Source of the DNA: JAIRTY01 sp050257395
GTDB lineage: Bacteria; Actinomycetota; Actinomycetes; Streptosporangiales; Streptosporangiaceae
Length of the DNA stretch: 36,085 bases
Assembly: GCA_050257395.1 (NCBI GenBank)
Contig: JBLMWU010000272.1
Coordinates: 1-36,085 of the forward strand
Direction of reading: 5' to 3'
Below the pieces are notes generated by a model that was not told where the DNA came from, searched no databases, and saw nothing but the letters and a program-made list of their open reading frames with translations. Both the position numbers and the translations under genes were made by a program. The first letter of the stretch is position 1. Each line of letters begins with the position of its first letter. Of this stretch, positions 1 through 7,691 are shown piece after piece.

Positions 1-7
1 GACCATG

Positions 8-121
8 ATGAAGGTCAAGCCGAGTGTGAAGAAGATCTGCAGCAAGTGCCGGATCATCCGCCGGCACGGCCGGATCATGGTCATCTGCTCTGACCCGCGG
101 CACAAGCAGCGTCAGGGCTGA
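8..121 (+). CDS. rpmJ: 50S ribosomal protein L36
   Basis: Encodes a 37-residue L36, the usual family length, with the zinc-ribbon residues C11, C14, C27 and H32 in place, so it is the zinc-binding (C+) form. L36 binds 23S rRNA in the large subunit. Two tandem ATG codons open the frame (positions 5 and 8); the second gives the canonical MKVKPSVKKIC start, so I chose it. The ribosome binding site lies outside the window. It heads the run rpmJ-rpsM-rpsK-rpsD-rpoA-rplQ, the standard actinobacterial order; infA would be expected just upstream. It is too short to show up in a length-filtered ORF list. Confidence 0.93.
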   Translation: MKVKPSVKKICSKCRIIRRHGRIMVICSDPRHKQRQG

Positions 122-146
122 CCGACAGCACGCGTATCGCACCCTT

Positions 147-176
147 GCCCGGCCTGGCCGGGCGGGGGAACCCCCG
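147..176 (+). other. GC hairpins between rpmJ and rpsM
   Basis: The 135-nt gap before rpsM holds two adjacent self-complementary stretches: GCCCGGCC (147-154) facing GGCCGGGC (156-163), and a C-GGGGG / CCCCC-G foldback (163-176). No T-run follows. They could be an attenuator, an RNA processing site or a leader structure for the S13 operon. Seen directly; function is inference. Confidence 0.35.
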
Positions 177-256
177 GGAGGAGGCCGGGGCCCTGTCCGG
201 GCAGAGACGGGGACGCGATGCGGAGGACCTCCCGGACGAAGGAGAACTGCCCGGCA

Positions 257-637
257 ATGGCACGTCTCGTTGGCGTTGACCTCCCGCGCGACAAGCGCCT
301 GGAGATCGCCCTCACGTACGTCTATGGAATCGGCCGCACCCGCGCCCTGGAGACCCTCAAGGCCACCGGGGTCAGCGGCGACATCCGGGTCCACGCCCTG
401 AGCGACGACGACGTCGTCAGGCTCCGCGACTGGATCGAGGCGAACTACCGCGTCGAAGGTGACCTCCGGCGCGAAGTGCAGGCCGACATCCGGCGCAAGG
501 TTGAGATCGGCTGCTACCAGGGCGTGCGGCACCGCCGCGGGCTGCCGGTGCACGGGCAGCGGACCCAGACCAACGCCCGCACCCGCAAGGGCCGCAAGAA
601 GACCGTGGCCGGCAAGAAGAAGGCCGGCAAGAAGTAG
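257..637 (+). CDS. rpsM: 30S ribosomal protein S13
   Basis: A 126-residue S13, the normal length, starting MARLVGVDLPRDKR and ending in the usual Lys-rich tail. S13 sits in the head of the small subunit, contacts the P-site tRNA and forms bridges to the large subunit. The helix-two-turn-helix part and the motif RHRRGLPVHGQRT (about residues 93-105) are plain. The ATG at 257 is preceded by AGGAGAA around 240-246. An in-frame ATG at 218 would add 13 residues with no counterpart in the family, so it is not used. It lies 45 nt before rpsK, in the same transcription unit. Confidence 0.97.
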   Translation: MARLVGVDLPRDKRLEIALTYVYGIGRTRALETLKATGVSGDIRVHALSDDDVVRLRDWIEANYRVEGDLRREVQADIRRKVEIGCYQGVRHRRGLPVHGQRTQTNARTRKGRKKTVAGKKKAGKK

Positions 638-682
638 TAGTCCGCCGCACACGGACCGACGACCTCGACGAACGGGAAGCAG

Positions 683-1084
683 ATGCCTCCGAAGAGCCGT
701 ACCGGCGCCAAGAAGGTGCGCCGCAAGGAAAGGAAGAACGTCGCTCACGGGCACGCCCACATCCGGAGCACGTTCAACAACACCATCGTCTCGATCACCG
801 ACCCGGTGGGGAACGTCATCTCCTGGGCGTCCTCCGGCCAGGTCGGCTTCAAGGGTTCGCGCAAGTCCACGCCGTTCGCCGCCCAGATGGCGGCCGAGGC
901 CGCGGCCCGCCGTGCCATGGAGCACGGCATGCGGAAGGTGGACGTCTTCGTCAAGGGCCCCGGGTCCGGCCGGGAGACGGCCATCCGCTCCCTGCAGGCG
1001 ACCGGCCTCGAGGTCGGCTCGATCCAGGACGTCACCCCCGTTCCGCACAACGGCTGCCGGCCGCCGAAGCGCCGCCGGGTCTGA
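683..1084 (+). CDS. rpsK: 30S ribosomal protein S11
   Basis: A 133-residue S11, which forms part of the platform of the small subunit near the mRNA exit. Family landmarks include the AHGHAHIRSTFNNTIVSITD stretch and the C-terminal VTPVPHNGCRPPKRRRV block. The ATG at 683 follows a GGAAG element at about 674-678. It lies between rpsM and rpsD, 15 nt before rpsD, as in nearly all actinobacteria. Confidence 0.97.
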   Translation: MPPKSRTGAKKVRRKERKNVAHGHAHIRSTFNNTIVSITDPVGNVISWASSGQVGFKGSRKSTPFAAQMAAEAAARRAMEHGMRKVDVFVKGPGSGRETAIRSLQATGLEVGSIQDVTPVPHNGCRPPKRRRV

Positions 1085-1099
1085 GGAGTTAGCGACAAG

Positions 1100-1726
1100 A
1101 TGGCTCGATACACGGGCGCGGACTGCAAGCTCTGCCGCCGCGAAAAGATGAAGCTCTTCCTGAAGGGCGCCAAGTGCGACTCGCCCAAGTGCCCGATTGA
1201 GATCAGGCCCTACCCGCCGGGCGAGCACGGCCGCAACCGCCCGAAGGAGAGCGAGTACCTGCTGCAGATCCGGGAGAAGCAGAAGGCGCGCCGCGTCTAC
1301 GGCATCCTGGAGCGGCAGTTCCACAACTACTACGAGGAAGCCACCCGCAAGCGCGGCAAGACCGGCGAGAACCTGCTCCAGATCCTGGAGAGCCGCCTGG
1401 ACAACGTCGTGTACCGGGCCGGCTTCGCCAAGAGCCGGGACATGGCCCGCCAGCTGGTCATGCACGGGCACTTCCTGGTGAACGGCAAGAAGGTGGACAT
1501 CCCGTCCTACCGGGTGAGCGAGAGCGACATCATCGAGCTGCGGCCCAAGTCCGTCGAGATGACGCCGTTCGTGGTCGCCAAGGCCGAGGCCGGGGAGCGC
1601 CCGGTCCCGGCGTGGCTGGGGGTCATCCCGGACAAGATGCGGGTGCTGGTGCACTCGCTGCCGACCCGGGCCCAGATCGACACCCAGGTGCAGGAACAGC
1701 TCATCGTCGAGCTGTACTCGAAGTAA
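1100..1726 (+). CDS. rpsD: 30S ribosomal protein S4 (zinc-finger form)
   Basis: A 208-residue S4. It binds 16S rRNA early in small-subunit assembly and helps translational accuracy. Cysteines C9, C12, C26 and C31 form the N-terminal zinc-binding set, so this is the C+ form; some actinobacteria also keep a zinc-free paralogue used in zinc starvation. The S4 RNA-binding domain follows (about residues 98-160, SRLDNVVYRAGFAKSRDMAR). The start ATG at 1100 follows GAGGAG at 1083-1088. It ends 78 nt before rpoA, the gap holding a strong hairpin. Confidence 0.97.
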   Translation: MARYTGADCKLCRREKMKLFLKGAKCDSPKCPIEIRPYPPGEHGRNRPKESEYLLQIREKQKARRVYGILERQFHNYYEEATRKRGKTGENLLQILESRLDNVVYRAGFAKSRDMARQLVMHGHFLVNGKKVDIPSYRVSESDIIELRPKSVEMTPFVVAKAEAGERPVPAWLGVIPDKMRVLVHSLPTRAQIDTQVQEQLIVELYSK

Positions 1727-1729
1727 CAG

Positions 1730-1758
1730 CCCTTGCCGCCGCATGGGGGCGGCAAGGG
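1730..1758 (+). terminator. Hairpin between rpsD and rpoA
   Basis: CCCTTGCCGCC (1730-1740) and GGCGGCAAGGG (1748-1758) make a perfect 11-bp stem with a 7-nt loop. It starts 4 nt after the rpsD stop. No U-run follows, so it may attenuate, terminate partially, or protect or process the mRNA rather than end it. A weak -10-like TATAGC at 1775-1780 follows and could give rpoA its own promoter, but I see no matching -35. Confidence 0.5.
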
Positions 1759-1804
1759 GGGATCGCGGCTGTCATATAGCGGGCGCCGCGGAAAGGGGTA
1801 GGCA

Positions 1805-2821
1805 ATGCTCATCGCTCAGCGTCCGACTCTCACCGAAGAGCCGGTCGACGAGTTCCGCTCCCGGTTCGTCATCGAGCCGCTGGAGCCGGGGTTCGGCTAC
1901 ACGATCGGGAACTCGGTCCGGCGGACCCTGCTGTCCTCCATCCCGGGGGCGGCGGTGACCAGCATCCGGATCGAGGGCGTGCTGCACGAGTTCTCGACCG
2001 TGGCCGGGGTCTCGGAAGACGTCACCGACATCATCCTGAACCTCAAGGAGCTCGTCGTCTCGTCCGAGCAGGACGAGCCGGTGGTCATGTACCTGCGCAA
2101 GCAGGGCCCGGGTGAGGTCACGGCGGCGGACATCGCGCCGCCGGCCGGCGTCGAGGTGCACAACCCGCAGCTGCACATCGCCACGCTGAACAGCAAGGGC
2201 AAGCTCGAGATGGAGCTGACCGTCGAGCGTGGCCGCGGCTACGTGTCAGCAGCCCAGAACAAGCAGCCTGGCCAGGAGATCGGCCGGATTCCGATCGACT
2301 CGATCTACTCGCCGGTGATGCGGGTGACCTACAAGGTCGAGGCGACCCGGGTCGAGCAGCGGACGGACTTCGACAAGCTGATCCTGGACGTGGAGACCAA
2401 GCCGTCCATGCGGCCCCGCGACGCGGTCGCGAGCGCCGGCAAGACGCTGGTCGAGCTGTTCGGGCTGGCGCGCGAGCTGAACGTGGACGCCGAGGGCATC
2501 GACATCGGCCCGTCCCCGACGGACGCCGCCCTGGCCGCGGACCTGGCGCTGCCCATCGAGGAGCTGAACCTCACGGTCCGCTCCTACAACTGCCTCAAGC
2601 GCGAGGGCATCCACAGCGTGGGCGAGCTGGTCGCCCGCAGCGAGCAGGACCTGCTCGACATCCGCAACTTCGGTGCGAAGTCGATCGAAGAGGTCAAGCA
2701 GAAGCTGGCTGACATGGGGCTCGCGCTGAAGGATTCCCCGCCCGGGTTCGACCCGGGTACCGCGGTGGACAGCTACAGCGCGGACGACGACGAGAGCTAC
2801 GTCGAGACCGAGCAGTACTGA
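1805..2821 (+). CDS. rpoA: DNA-directed RNA polymerase subunit alpha
   Basis: A 338-residue alpha subunit. The N-terminal domain (about 1-230) dimerises and nucleates assembly with beta and beta-prime; its signature GFGYTIGNSVRRTLLSSIPG is at about residues 29-48. A short linker leads to the C-terminal domain (about 250-320, IEELNLTVRSYNCLKREGI), which binds promoter UP DNA and activators. An acidic tail ends in DDDESYVETEQY, common in actinobacteria. The ATG at 1805 is preceded by AAGGGG at 1793-1798. rplQ follows after 35 nt, so the two are co-transcribed. Confidence 0.98.
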   Translation: MLIAQRPTLTEEPVDEFRSRFVIEPLEPGFGYTIGNSVRRTLLSSIPGAAVTSIRIEGVLHEFSTVAGVSEDVTDIILNLKELVVSSEQDEPVVMYLRKQGPGEVTAADIAPPAGVEVHNPQLHIATLNSKGKLEMELTVERGRGYVSAAQNKQPGQEIGRIPIDSIYSPVMRVTYKVEATRVEQRTDFDKLILDVETKPSMRPRDAVASAGKTLVELFGLARELNVDAEGIDIGPSPTDAALAADLALPIEELNLTVRSYNCLKREGIHSVGELVARSEQDLLDIRNFGAKSIEEVKQKLADMGLALKDSPPGFDPGTAVDSYSADDDESYVETEQY

Positions 2822-2856
2822 CCCGGTCCGGGTAGCGAGACTGAGGAGAACGAGGC

Positions 2857-3414
2857 ATGCCCACGCCCATCAAGGGCCCGCGGCTGGGTGGCAGCTCGGC
2901 CCACCAGCGGCACATCCTGGCGAACCTTGCCACCGCCCTGTTCGAGCACGGCAAGATCACCACGACCGAGGCCAAGGCCCGCCGGCTCCGGCCGTTCGCC
3001 GAGCGCCTGATCACCTTCGCCAAGCGCGGCGACCTGCACGCGCGGCGGCAGGTGCTCACGGTGGTCACCAACAAGGACGTGGTGCACAACCTGTTCGCCG
3101 AGATCGGCCCCAGTTTCGCTGCCCGCGACGGCGGCTACACCCGGATCACCAAGGTGAACCCGCGCAAGGGCGACAACGCCGCCATGGCGGTCATCGAACT
3201 GGTCCGCGAGGAAGTGACCGGCGGGACGTCCCGGCGGCGCCGGGCCCGCCGGCCCCAGCCCGCTGCCAAGCCCGCGCCGCAGGCGGCTGAGCCGCCGGCG
3301 CAGGCCGAGGCGGCCGCGGCGGCCGAGCCCGCCGAGGGTGAGGTCACCGAGGGCGAGGTCACCGGGGCTGAGGCTGAGGACGCGGCCGGCGCTGGCGAGG
3401 ACGAGGCCAAGTAG
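2857..3414 (+). CDS. rplQ: 50S ribosomal protein L17 with acidic/Ala-Pro tail
   Basis: Residues 1-119 are a normal L17 (MPTPIKGPRLGGSSAHQRHI start; YTRITKVNPRKGD near residues 94-106), which lies near the peptide exit of the large subunit. The remaining 66 residues are a low-complexity tail: a basic patch (SRRRRARR), then Ala/Pro/Glu-rich sequence with a doubled EGEVT motif. Such tails on L17 are typical of actinobacteria and are likely disordered on the ribosome surface. The ATG at 2857 follows GAGGAGAA at 2842-2849. A strong hairpin lies just downstream. Confidence 0.96.
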   Translation: MPTPIKGPRLGGSSAHQRHILANLATALFEHGKITTTEAKARRLRPFAERLITFAKRGDLHARRQVLTVVTNKDVVHNLFAEIGPSFAARDGGYTRITKVNPRKGDNAAMAVIELVREEVTGGTSRRRRARRPQPAAKPAPQAAEPPAQAEAAAAAEPAEGEVTEGEVTGAEAEDAAGAGEDEAK

Positions 3415-3424
3415 CGGGCTGGCT

Positions 3425-3457
3425 GCCCCGGGCCGGTCAGCTCACCGGTCCCGGGGC
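3425..3457 (+). terminator. Strong hairpin after rplQ
   Basis: GCCCCGGGCCGGT (3425-3437) pairs with 3444-3457 (ACCGG, one bulged T, CCCGGGGC), giving a 13-bp stem with a 6-nt loop, starting 10 nt after the rplQ stop. It lacks a U-run, as most actinobacterial terminators do. It probably ends or attenuates the rpoA-rplQ transcript before truA. Confidence 0.55.
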
Positions 3458-3504
3458 GGGCCCGCCACGCCGTGCCAGCGGCCAGCCAGGGACGGGAACC
3501 GGCG

Positions 3505-4341
3505 GTGACGCAGGCGCCCGCAGCGGATCCCGGCGTTGTCCGGCTGCGGATCGATCTCGCTTACGACGGCACCCGCTTCGCGGGCTGGGCGAGCCAGCCC
3601 GGCCTGCGGACGGTGCAGCAGACCCTGTCGGAGGCCCTCGGGCGGGTGCTGCGGCTGCCGCAGCCACCGCTGCTGACCGTGGCCGGCCGGACCGACGCCG
3701 GCGTGCACGCCCGCGGCCAGGCAGCCCATGTGGACGTGGCCGCGGACGCCTGGGCAGCTGCCGCAGGCACCGCCCCGCGGCGGCTGTCGGGCCTGCTGCC
3801 GGACGACATCCGGGTGCACCGGATCGGCCCGGCCCCACCCGGGTTCGACGCCCGGTTCTCCGCCCTGTGGCGGCGTTACTCCTACCGGGTCTGCGACGAT
3901 CCCGCCGCGGCCGACCCGCTCCGGCGGCTCGACACCCTGTGGCACCGGCGCCGACTCGACGTCGGCCTGATGAACGAGGCAGCCGGGCCGCTGCGGGGCG
4001 AACACGACTTCGCCGCCTTCTGCCGCCGCCGGGACGGCGGGACCACCATCCGGGAACTGCTGCGGCTGGACTGGTCGCGGCCGGAGCCGCCGATCGCCGT
4101 GGCCACGGTGGTGGCGGACGCGTTCTGCCACAACATGGTCCGGGCGCTGGTGGGCGCGCTGATCCGGGTCGGCGAGGGCGGCCAGCCGGCCGGCTGGCCA
4201 GCGCTGGTGCTGGCGGCCGGGGAGCGCGATCCGGGGGTGCGGGTCATGCCGCCGCACGGCCTGTGCCTGGAGGAGGTCCGTTACCCGCCCGACGCCGAGC
4301 TCGCCGGGCGGGCCGTGGCCACCCGCCGCGTCCGCGGCTGA
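3505..4341 (+). CDS. truA: tRNA pseudouridine(38-40) synthase TruA
   Basis: TruA converts uridines 38-40 of the tRNA anticodon stem to pseudouridine. The catalytic motif GRTDAGVHARGQ with its aspartate is about 64 residues from this start, and the opening LRIDLAYDGTRFAGWASQPG is typical. Late motifs FCHNMVRALVGALIRVGEG are also present. Length is 278 residues. Two GTG starts are possible: 3505 (chosen, nearer the conserved region and with GGGACGGGAA upstream) and 3472 (11 residues longer, lying directly behind the rplQ hairpin). It ends 5 nt from the stop of the convergent minus-strand gene, so there is no room for a separate terminator. Confidence 0.93.
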   Translation: MTQAPAADPGVVRLRIDLAYDGTRFAGWASQPGLRTVQQTLSEALGRVLRLPQPPLLTVAGRTDAGVHARGQAAHVDVAADAWAAAAGTAPRRLSGLLPDDIRVHRIGPAPPGFDARFSALWRRYSYRVCDDPAAADPLRRLDTLWHRRRLDVGLMNEAAGPLRGEHDFAAFCRRRDGGTTIRELLRLDWSRPEPPIAVATVVADAFCHNMVRALVGALIRVGEGGQPAGWPALVLAAGERDPGVRVMPPHGLCLEEVRYPPDAELAGRAVATRRVRG

Positions 4342-4346
4342 CGCCG

Positions 4347-7300
4347 TCAGCGCGGCTTGCCGGTCACCATCCGGCTGGTGAGGGACACGTTGGCGGTCCC
4401 GTTGATCAGGTCGGCGGCGAACTGCTCGAGCTGCAGCTGCCGGCCGTTCGTGGAGGGCTGCTGCAGGTTCGCGAACTCGGCCCAGATCAGGATCAGGTAG
4501 TGCCCCTTGACCTCGGCCTCCTCCACCCCTTTGCCCTTCTTGATGTTGTGGGTGGGGCCCTTCGGGGCGGGCAGCGGGTCGATGAACTCGGTGGCGCCGG
4601 TCGCCTTGCCGGCCCGCTCCGCGGCGGCCGCGTTGGCCAGGTTCAGCACCCCGATGGTGCCCATCAGCTGGCCGTTCGTGGACAGGTAGGTGGCCCGCAG
4701 CACCTGCGTGCAGTGGCCCTTGATCACATCCGTGCCCAGCGTGGCCCCGAGGAGCGCCGCCGTGCAGTGGGTGCCCTTCTTGTCGATGACCATGGTGGCC
4801 GAGTCGCCGTTGGCCGTGAACTGCTTCGGGAACAGCTCGGTGAGGGTCAGCGGCTGCGGGTCGGTCGCGCGGGACTGGATGAACTTCCACTGCCCGGGCG
4901 GGGCGGACGGAGCCGGCGGGCTGGCCGGGGCGGAGGCCGAGTGGCTGGGCGCGGCCGCGGCCTGATGAGAGGGCTTCTGCCCGCCGCTCAGCAGCACATA
5001 CGTGCCCCCGGCCGCGGCGATCACCGCCAGCGCCAGCGCGGCCAGCAGGACCCGGCTCGGGCCCCGGCGCCGCTTGGGCTGGGTACGCGCGGGGCGGCCG
5101 CCCGGCGCGGGGCTGCCACGGCCGCTGGCGGGGAAGTCGCCGGTCTCGCCCACGTCGGGCGGCGGCGGCATGGCCTGGCGGGCGCCGCGGCGGCCGGGGT
5201 CGCGGCCCGGGTCTTCGCCGGGATCGCCGGTTTCCCAGGGCGGCAGGCCTTCGGGGCGGGCCCGGCCGGGCCCGCCGCGGGCGGACCCTGACTCGCCGGG
5301 ACCGCGCTGCCCTGGGCCGGGCTGCCCGGGGCCACGCTGTCCTGGGCCGGCCTGTCCTGGGCCGGGCTCGCCCGGGCCTGGCCGCTCGCCAGCGCCTGGA
5401 CGGCCCGGCTGCGGCCGGCGGCCGGTCCGCGGCCCGGCAGGAGCAAGCGCGGCCGCGCCCGCGGCGCCGAGAGCCGCGGCACCGAGAGCCGCACCGGCAG
5501 GGCCCGCAGCAGCGGCGCCATCGGGACCCGGGCCCGGAAAACCGGCGGGCGGGGGTATCCCTGGCCCGGCCGGCCGCCCGGCCGCTCCCGGGCCTGCCGC
5601 ATGGCGGGACCCGCCGGGCTCGCCGCGGTCCGGGCCGCTTCCCGGCCTGCGCGGGCGCCAGTCGCCGCTGGCCTGGCCGTCGTCGATGGCCGCCCACGTC
5701 TGGGTGGAGGTCGCGTCGGCCGACGGGTCGCTGATCGCGAGCTGCGAGTAGCCGGGCTCGGCGTCGTCGGGGGCGGCTCCGGCGGCGTGGCGCCCCAGCC
5801 AGGCGGCCCGGGTCGAGGGCCGGTTCCAGGCCGAGAACTGCCCGGGCGGGTACACCGGGTCCGCCTGCCCCGGGGCCGGCGGGTAGCCGCGGATGGGGCT
5901 GCGGGCCGGCCGGGTGCCCTGATGGCTCAGCACGCCTGCGCCGCCACCGGGACGGCCTGAACCGGGTGACCCGGCACCAGCCCCGATCGGGCCGGTGCCG
6001 GAGCGGGTCCCCAGCGGGCCGGTACCCGAGCGGGTGTCCGGCAGACCGGTACCGGAGTGGGTGAGCGGGCCGGTACCCGAGCGGGTGTCCGGCAGACCGG
6101 TACCGGCGTGGGTGAGCGGGCCGGTACCCGAGCGGGTGTCCGGCAGACCGGTACCGGCGTGGGTGAGCGGGCCGGTACCCGAGCGGGTGTCCAGCGGGCC
6201 GGCACCAGAGCGGGTGAGCGGGCCGGTACCCGAGCGGGTGTCCAGCGGGCCGGTGCCGGTGGAGGTGCCCCCTCTCGGGCCGATCCCGGTGGATCTGGTG
6301 CCCAGCGCGCTGCTGCCCGCGGAACTGGTCCGCAGCGGGCCGCTGCCGGCGGAGCTGCCCAGCGGGTCGCTGCCAGCGGACCGGCCGCCCAGCCGGTCAC
6401 CGCTGCCGCCCTGGCCCGGGCCTGCCGGGTCGCCGCGGCCAGGGCCGGGGCCGGGGCTCAGCGGGCCGGTGCCCTGGCGCGGCCCGGCGGGGCCGGACGC
6501 GAACTGGCTTGCCGGCGGAGCACCGCCGGACTGGCCCGGGCTCCCGGCGGCGTGCGCACCGCCCCGCTGGCTGCCGGCGCCGCCCCCGGCGTCCTGCTGA
6601 GCGGCACCCGGATAGGACCCGGTGCTCCGGTAGGACTCGGTGTTCCGGTAGGACTCGGTGTTCCGGTAGGACTCAGCGCCCTGGTGAGACCCGGCGCCCC
6701 GGTAGGACGCGGCTCCCTGGTAGGACGCAGCGCTCTCGCCGGGCCCGGTGCTCTGGTAGGTCCCGGGGCTCAGGCCGGGCTCGCTGCTGTGGGCGGGCGG
6801 GGTGCCCTGGTGAGTCCCGGGCCTCTGGTCAGGCCCACTGCTCTGGGCGGGCGCGGTGCCCCGGTGAGTCCCGGTGCCCTGGTAGGACTCGGTGCTCTGG
6901 TAACGGCCGGTGCTCTGGTAGGGCTCTGAGCCCTGGTACTGCCCCGGACCCTGGTAGGTCGCGGGGCTCTGGTAAGGCTCAGTGCCCCGGTAGGACTCAG
7001 TGCCCCGGTACGACTCGGTGCCACGGTAGGAACCAGTGGCCTGGCGGGTCCCCTCGCCGGCGCCGCCGCCGGTGTCAGCGGTCCCCGGAGGCCCGGCGGA
7101 CAGGTAAGGATCCCCGTAAGTGCCGCCGGCGGGCCGGTAACGGCCCTCTGCGGCCTCCTGGGGGCCGGGCCCTTGTCCCTGCCCCCCGCCACCGCCCGGC
7201 CCGTCCCAGCGGCCGTCAGGCGGCGTCTGCGGCCATCCGGCGTCCTGCCCCTGATACCCGCCCTGGCCGGGGTGGCGGGGCAGCTGGCCGCCGGGGGCGG

Positions 7301-7436
7301 CGGGATCGGAGCCGGGCACGGCGCCATAGTCTGCGTCATGTCCCGGTTCGTCCCAGCGCGGGGGTGGGGCAGGCGCGGCACCGTGCCGAGCCCGGCGGCC
7401 TGGCGGCTGGCCGTCCCCGTCGCCCCGGTAAGTCAT
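4347..7436 (-). CDS. Large repeat-rich single-pass membrane protein, unknown function
   Basis: No family recognised. The 1029 residues divide into: a Gly/Pro/Gln-rich N-terminus (1-135); 24 consecutive degenerate hexapeptides of the form S-Y-R/Q-G-T-E (136-279); a Gly/Ser linker; an array of 8-9-residue units such as SGTGPLTH and AGTGLPDTR (about 350-484); Ala/Pro/Gly-rich stretches including GPGQ repeats; a basic patch; one membrane helix (about 794-818, VLLAALALAVIAAAGGTYVL); a Ser/Ala/Pro linker; and a folded-looking C-terminal domain of about 180 residues with two cysteines (GTHC, KGHC). Positive charge before the helix predicts a cytoplasmic disordered arm and an outside C-terminal domain. 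The ATG at 7436 has no ribosome binding site, but a TACGCT box lies 6 nt upstream, so the mRNA is probably leaderless. It sits between truA and rplM, facing both. Confidence 0.85.
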   Translation of the reverse strand: MTYRGDGDGQPPGRRARHGAAPAPPPRWDEPGHDADYGAVPGSDPAAPGGQLPRHPGQGGYQGQDAGWPQTPPDGRWDGPGGGGGQGQGPGPQEAAEGRYRPAGGTYGDPYLSAGPPGTADTGGGAGEGTRQATGSYRGTESYRGTESYRGTEPYQSPATYQGPGQYQGSEPYQSTGRYQSTESYQGTGTHRGTAPAQSSGPDQRPGTHQGTPPAHSSEPGLSPGTYQSTGPGESAASYQGAASYRGAGSHQGAESYRNTESYRNTESYRSTGSYPGAAQQDAGGGAGSQRGGAHAAGSPGQSGGAPPASQFASGPAGPRQGTGPLSPGPGPGRGDPAGPGQGGSGDRLGGRSAGSDPLGSSAGSGPLRTSSAGSSALGTRSTGIGPRGGTSTGTGPLDTRSGTGPLTRSGAGPLDTRSGTGPLTHAGTGLPDTRSGTGPLTHAGTGLPDTRSGTGPLTHSGTGLPDTRSGTGPLGTRSGTGPIGAGAGSPGSGRPGGGAGVLSHQGTRPARSPIRGYPPAPGQADPVYPPGQFSAWNRPSTRAAWLGRHAAGAAPDDAEPGYSQLAISDPSADATSTQTWAAIDDGQASGDWRPRRPGSGPDRGEPGGSRHAAGPGAAGRPAGPGIPPPAGFPGPGPDGAAAAGPAGAALGAAALGAAGAAALAPAGPRTGRRPQPGRPGAGERPGPGEPGPGQAGPGQRGPGQPGPGQRGPGESGSARGGPGRARPEGLPPWETGDPGEDPGRDPGRRGARQAMPPPPDVGETGDFPASGRGSPAPGGRPARTQPKRRRGPSRVLLAALALAVIAAAGGTYVLLSGGQKPSHQAAAAPSHSASAPASPPAPSAPPGQWKFIQSRATDPQPLTLTELFPKQFTANGDSATMVIDKKGTHCTAALLGATLGTDVIKGHCTQVLRATYLSTNGQLMGTIGVLNLANAAAAERAGKATGATEFIDPLPAPKGPTHNIKKGKGVEEAEVKGHYLILIWAEFANLQQPSTNGRQLQLEQFAADLINGTANVSLTSRMVTGKPR
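6010..6264 (-). repeat. 51-bp tandem repeat array inside the membrane-protein gene
   Basis: Five units with period 51 bp start at 6010, 6061, 6112, 6163 and 6214. Units 2 and 3 are identical as far as I can read, unit 1 differs at a few bases, and units 4-5 diverge in their second half. Each unit encodes 17 residues (SGTGPLTH + AGTGLPDTR), so copy number can change without frameshift. Degenerate copies continue towards 6390. Confidence 0.9.
6600..7031 (-). repeat. 18-bp (hexapeptide) tandem repeat array, 24 units
   Basis: Protein residues 136-279 parse without a break into 24 hexapeptides: three SYRGTE, then PYQSPA, TYQGPG, QYQGSE and so on to SYRNTE, SYRNTE, SYRSTG, SYPGAA. The DNA period is 18 bp. 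The two ends are best conserved, and the middle units (such as PAQSSG, PGLSPG) have drifted most. Confidence 0.9.
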
Positions 7437-7442
7437 GCCGCG

Positions 7443-7448
7443 AGCGTA
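7443..7448 (-). promoter_or_regulatory. Leaderless-type -10 box for the repeat-rich membrane protein
   Basis: On the minus strand TACGCT (7448-7443) is followed by 6 nt and then the ATG at 7436. The spacing puts the transcription start at or next to the A of the ATG. There is no Shine-Dalgarno sequence. No clear -35 seen. Confidence 0.45.
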
Positions 7449-7516
7449 ACCGCTGCGGGCCGTCAGGCAGGGCAGTTCGCGGTCACGGCCCCCGGGGGGC
7501 TCTGGAAGCGCTCGCT

Positions 7517-7546
7517 TTGACCGTCATCGGTCAGGGCCGGTATTCT
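7517..7546 (+). promoter_or_regulatory. Promoter for rplM-rpsI with overlapping dyad
   Basis: TTGACC (7517-7522), an 18-bp spacer and TATTCT (7541-7546) fit the principal actinobacterial sigma factor. A dyad TGACCG-N4-CGGTCA (7518-7533) overlaps the -35 and spacer and could be an operator. Transcription from about 7553 would give a leader of about 140 nt before rplM, long enough for autoregulation by L13. Confidence 0.65.
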
Positions 7547-7691
7547 GCTGAGGCGTCCTTGCGCTTCGCCTGCGTCTGCATGCCCGTCTGGCGGGCTGGC
7601 TGCGCGGTGGCGGGCGCGGCGGACCCCCTCACCCCGACGGTATGCCGCGGTGCGGGTCCATGATCAGGTCCCAATGTGAAGGCTTACGACT

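Noticed and set aside
3867..5291. 474-codon plus-strand frame continuing beyond truA
   Set aside because: Out of frame with truA, no motif, and antisense to the membrane-protein domain.
3442..5697. 751-codon open frame on the minus strand across truA and the end of the membrane-protein gene
   Set aside because: It is a frame shadow: Arg/Pro/Gly-rich with no domain, antisense to a complete TruA and out of frame with the 1029-residue protein.
6010..6264. Could the 51-bp repeats be a CRISPR array?
   Set aside because: The units abut with no unique spacers, translate cleanly in frame, and no cas genes are present.
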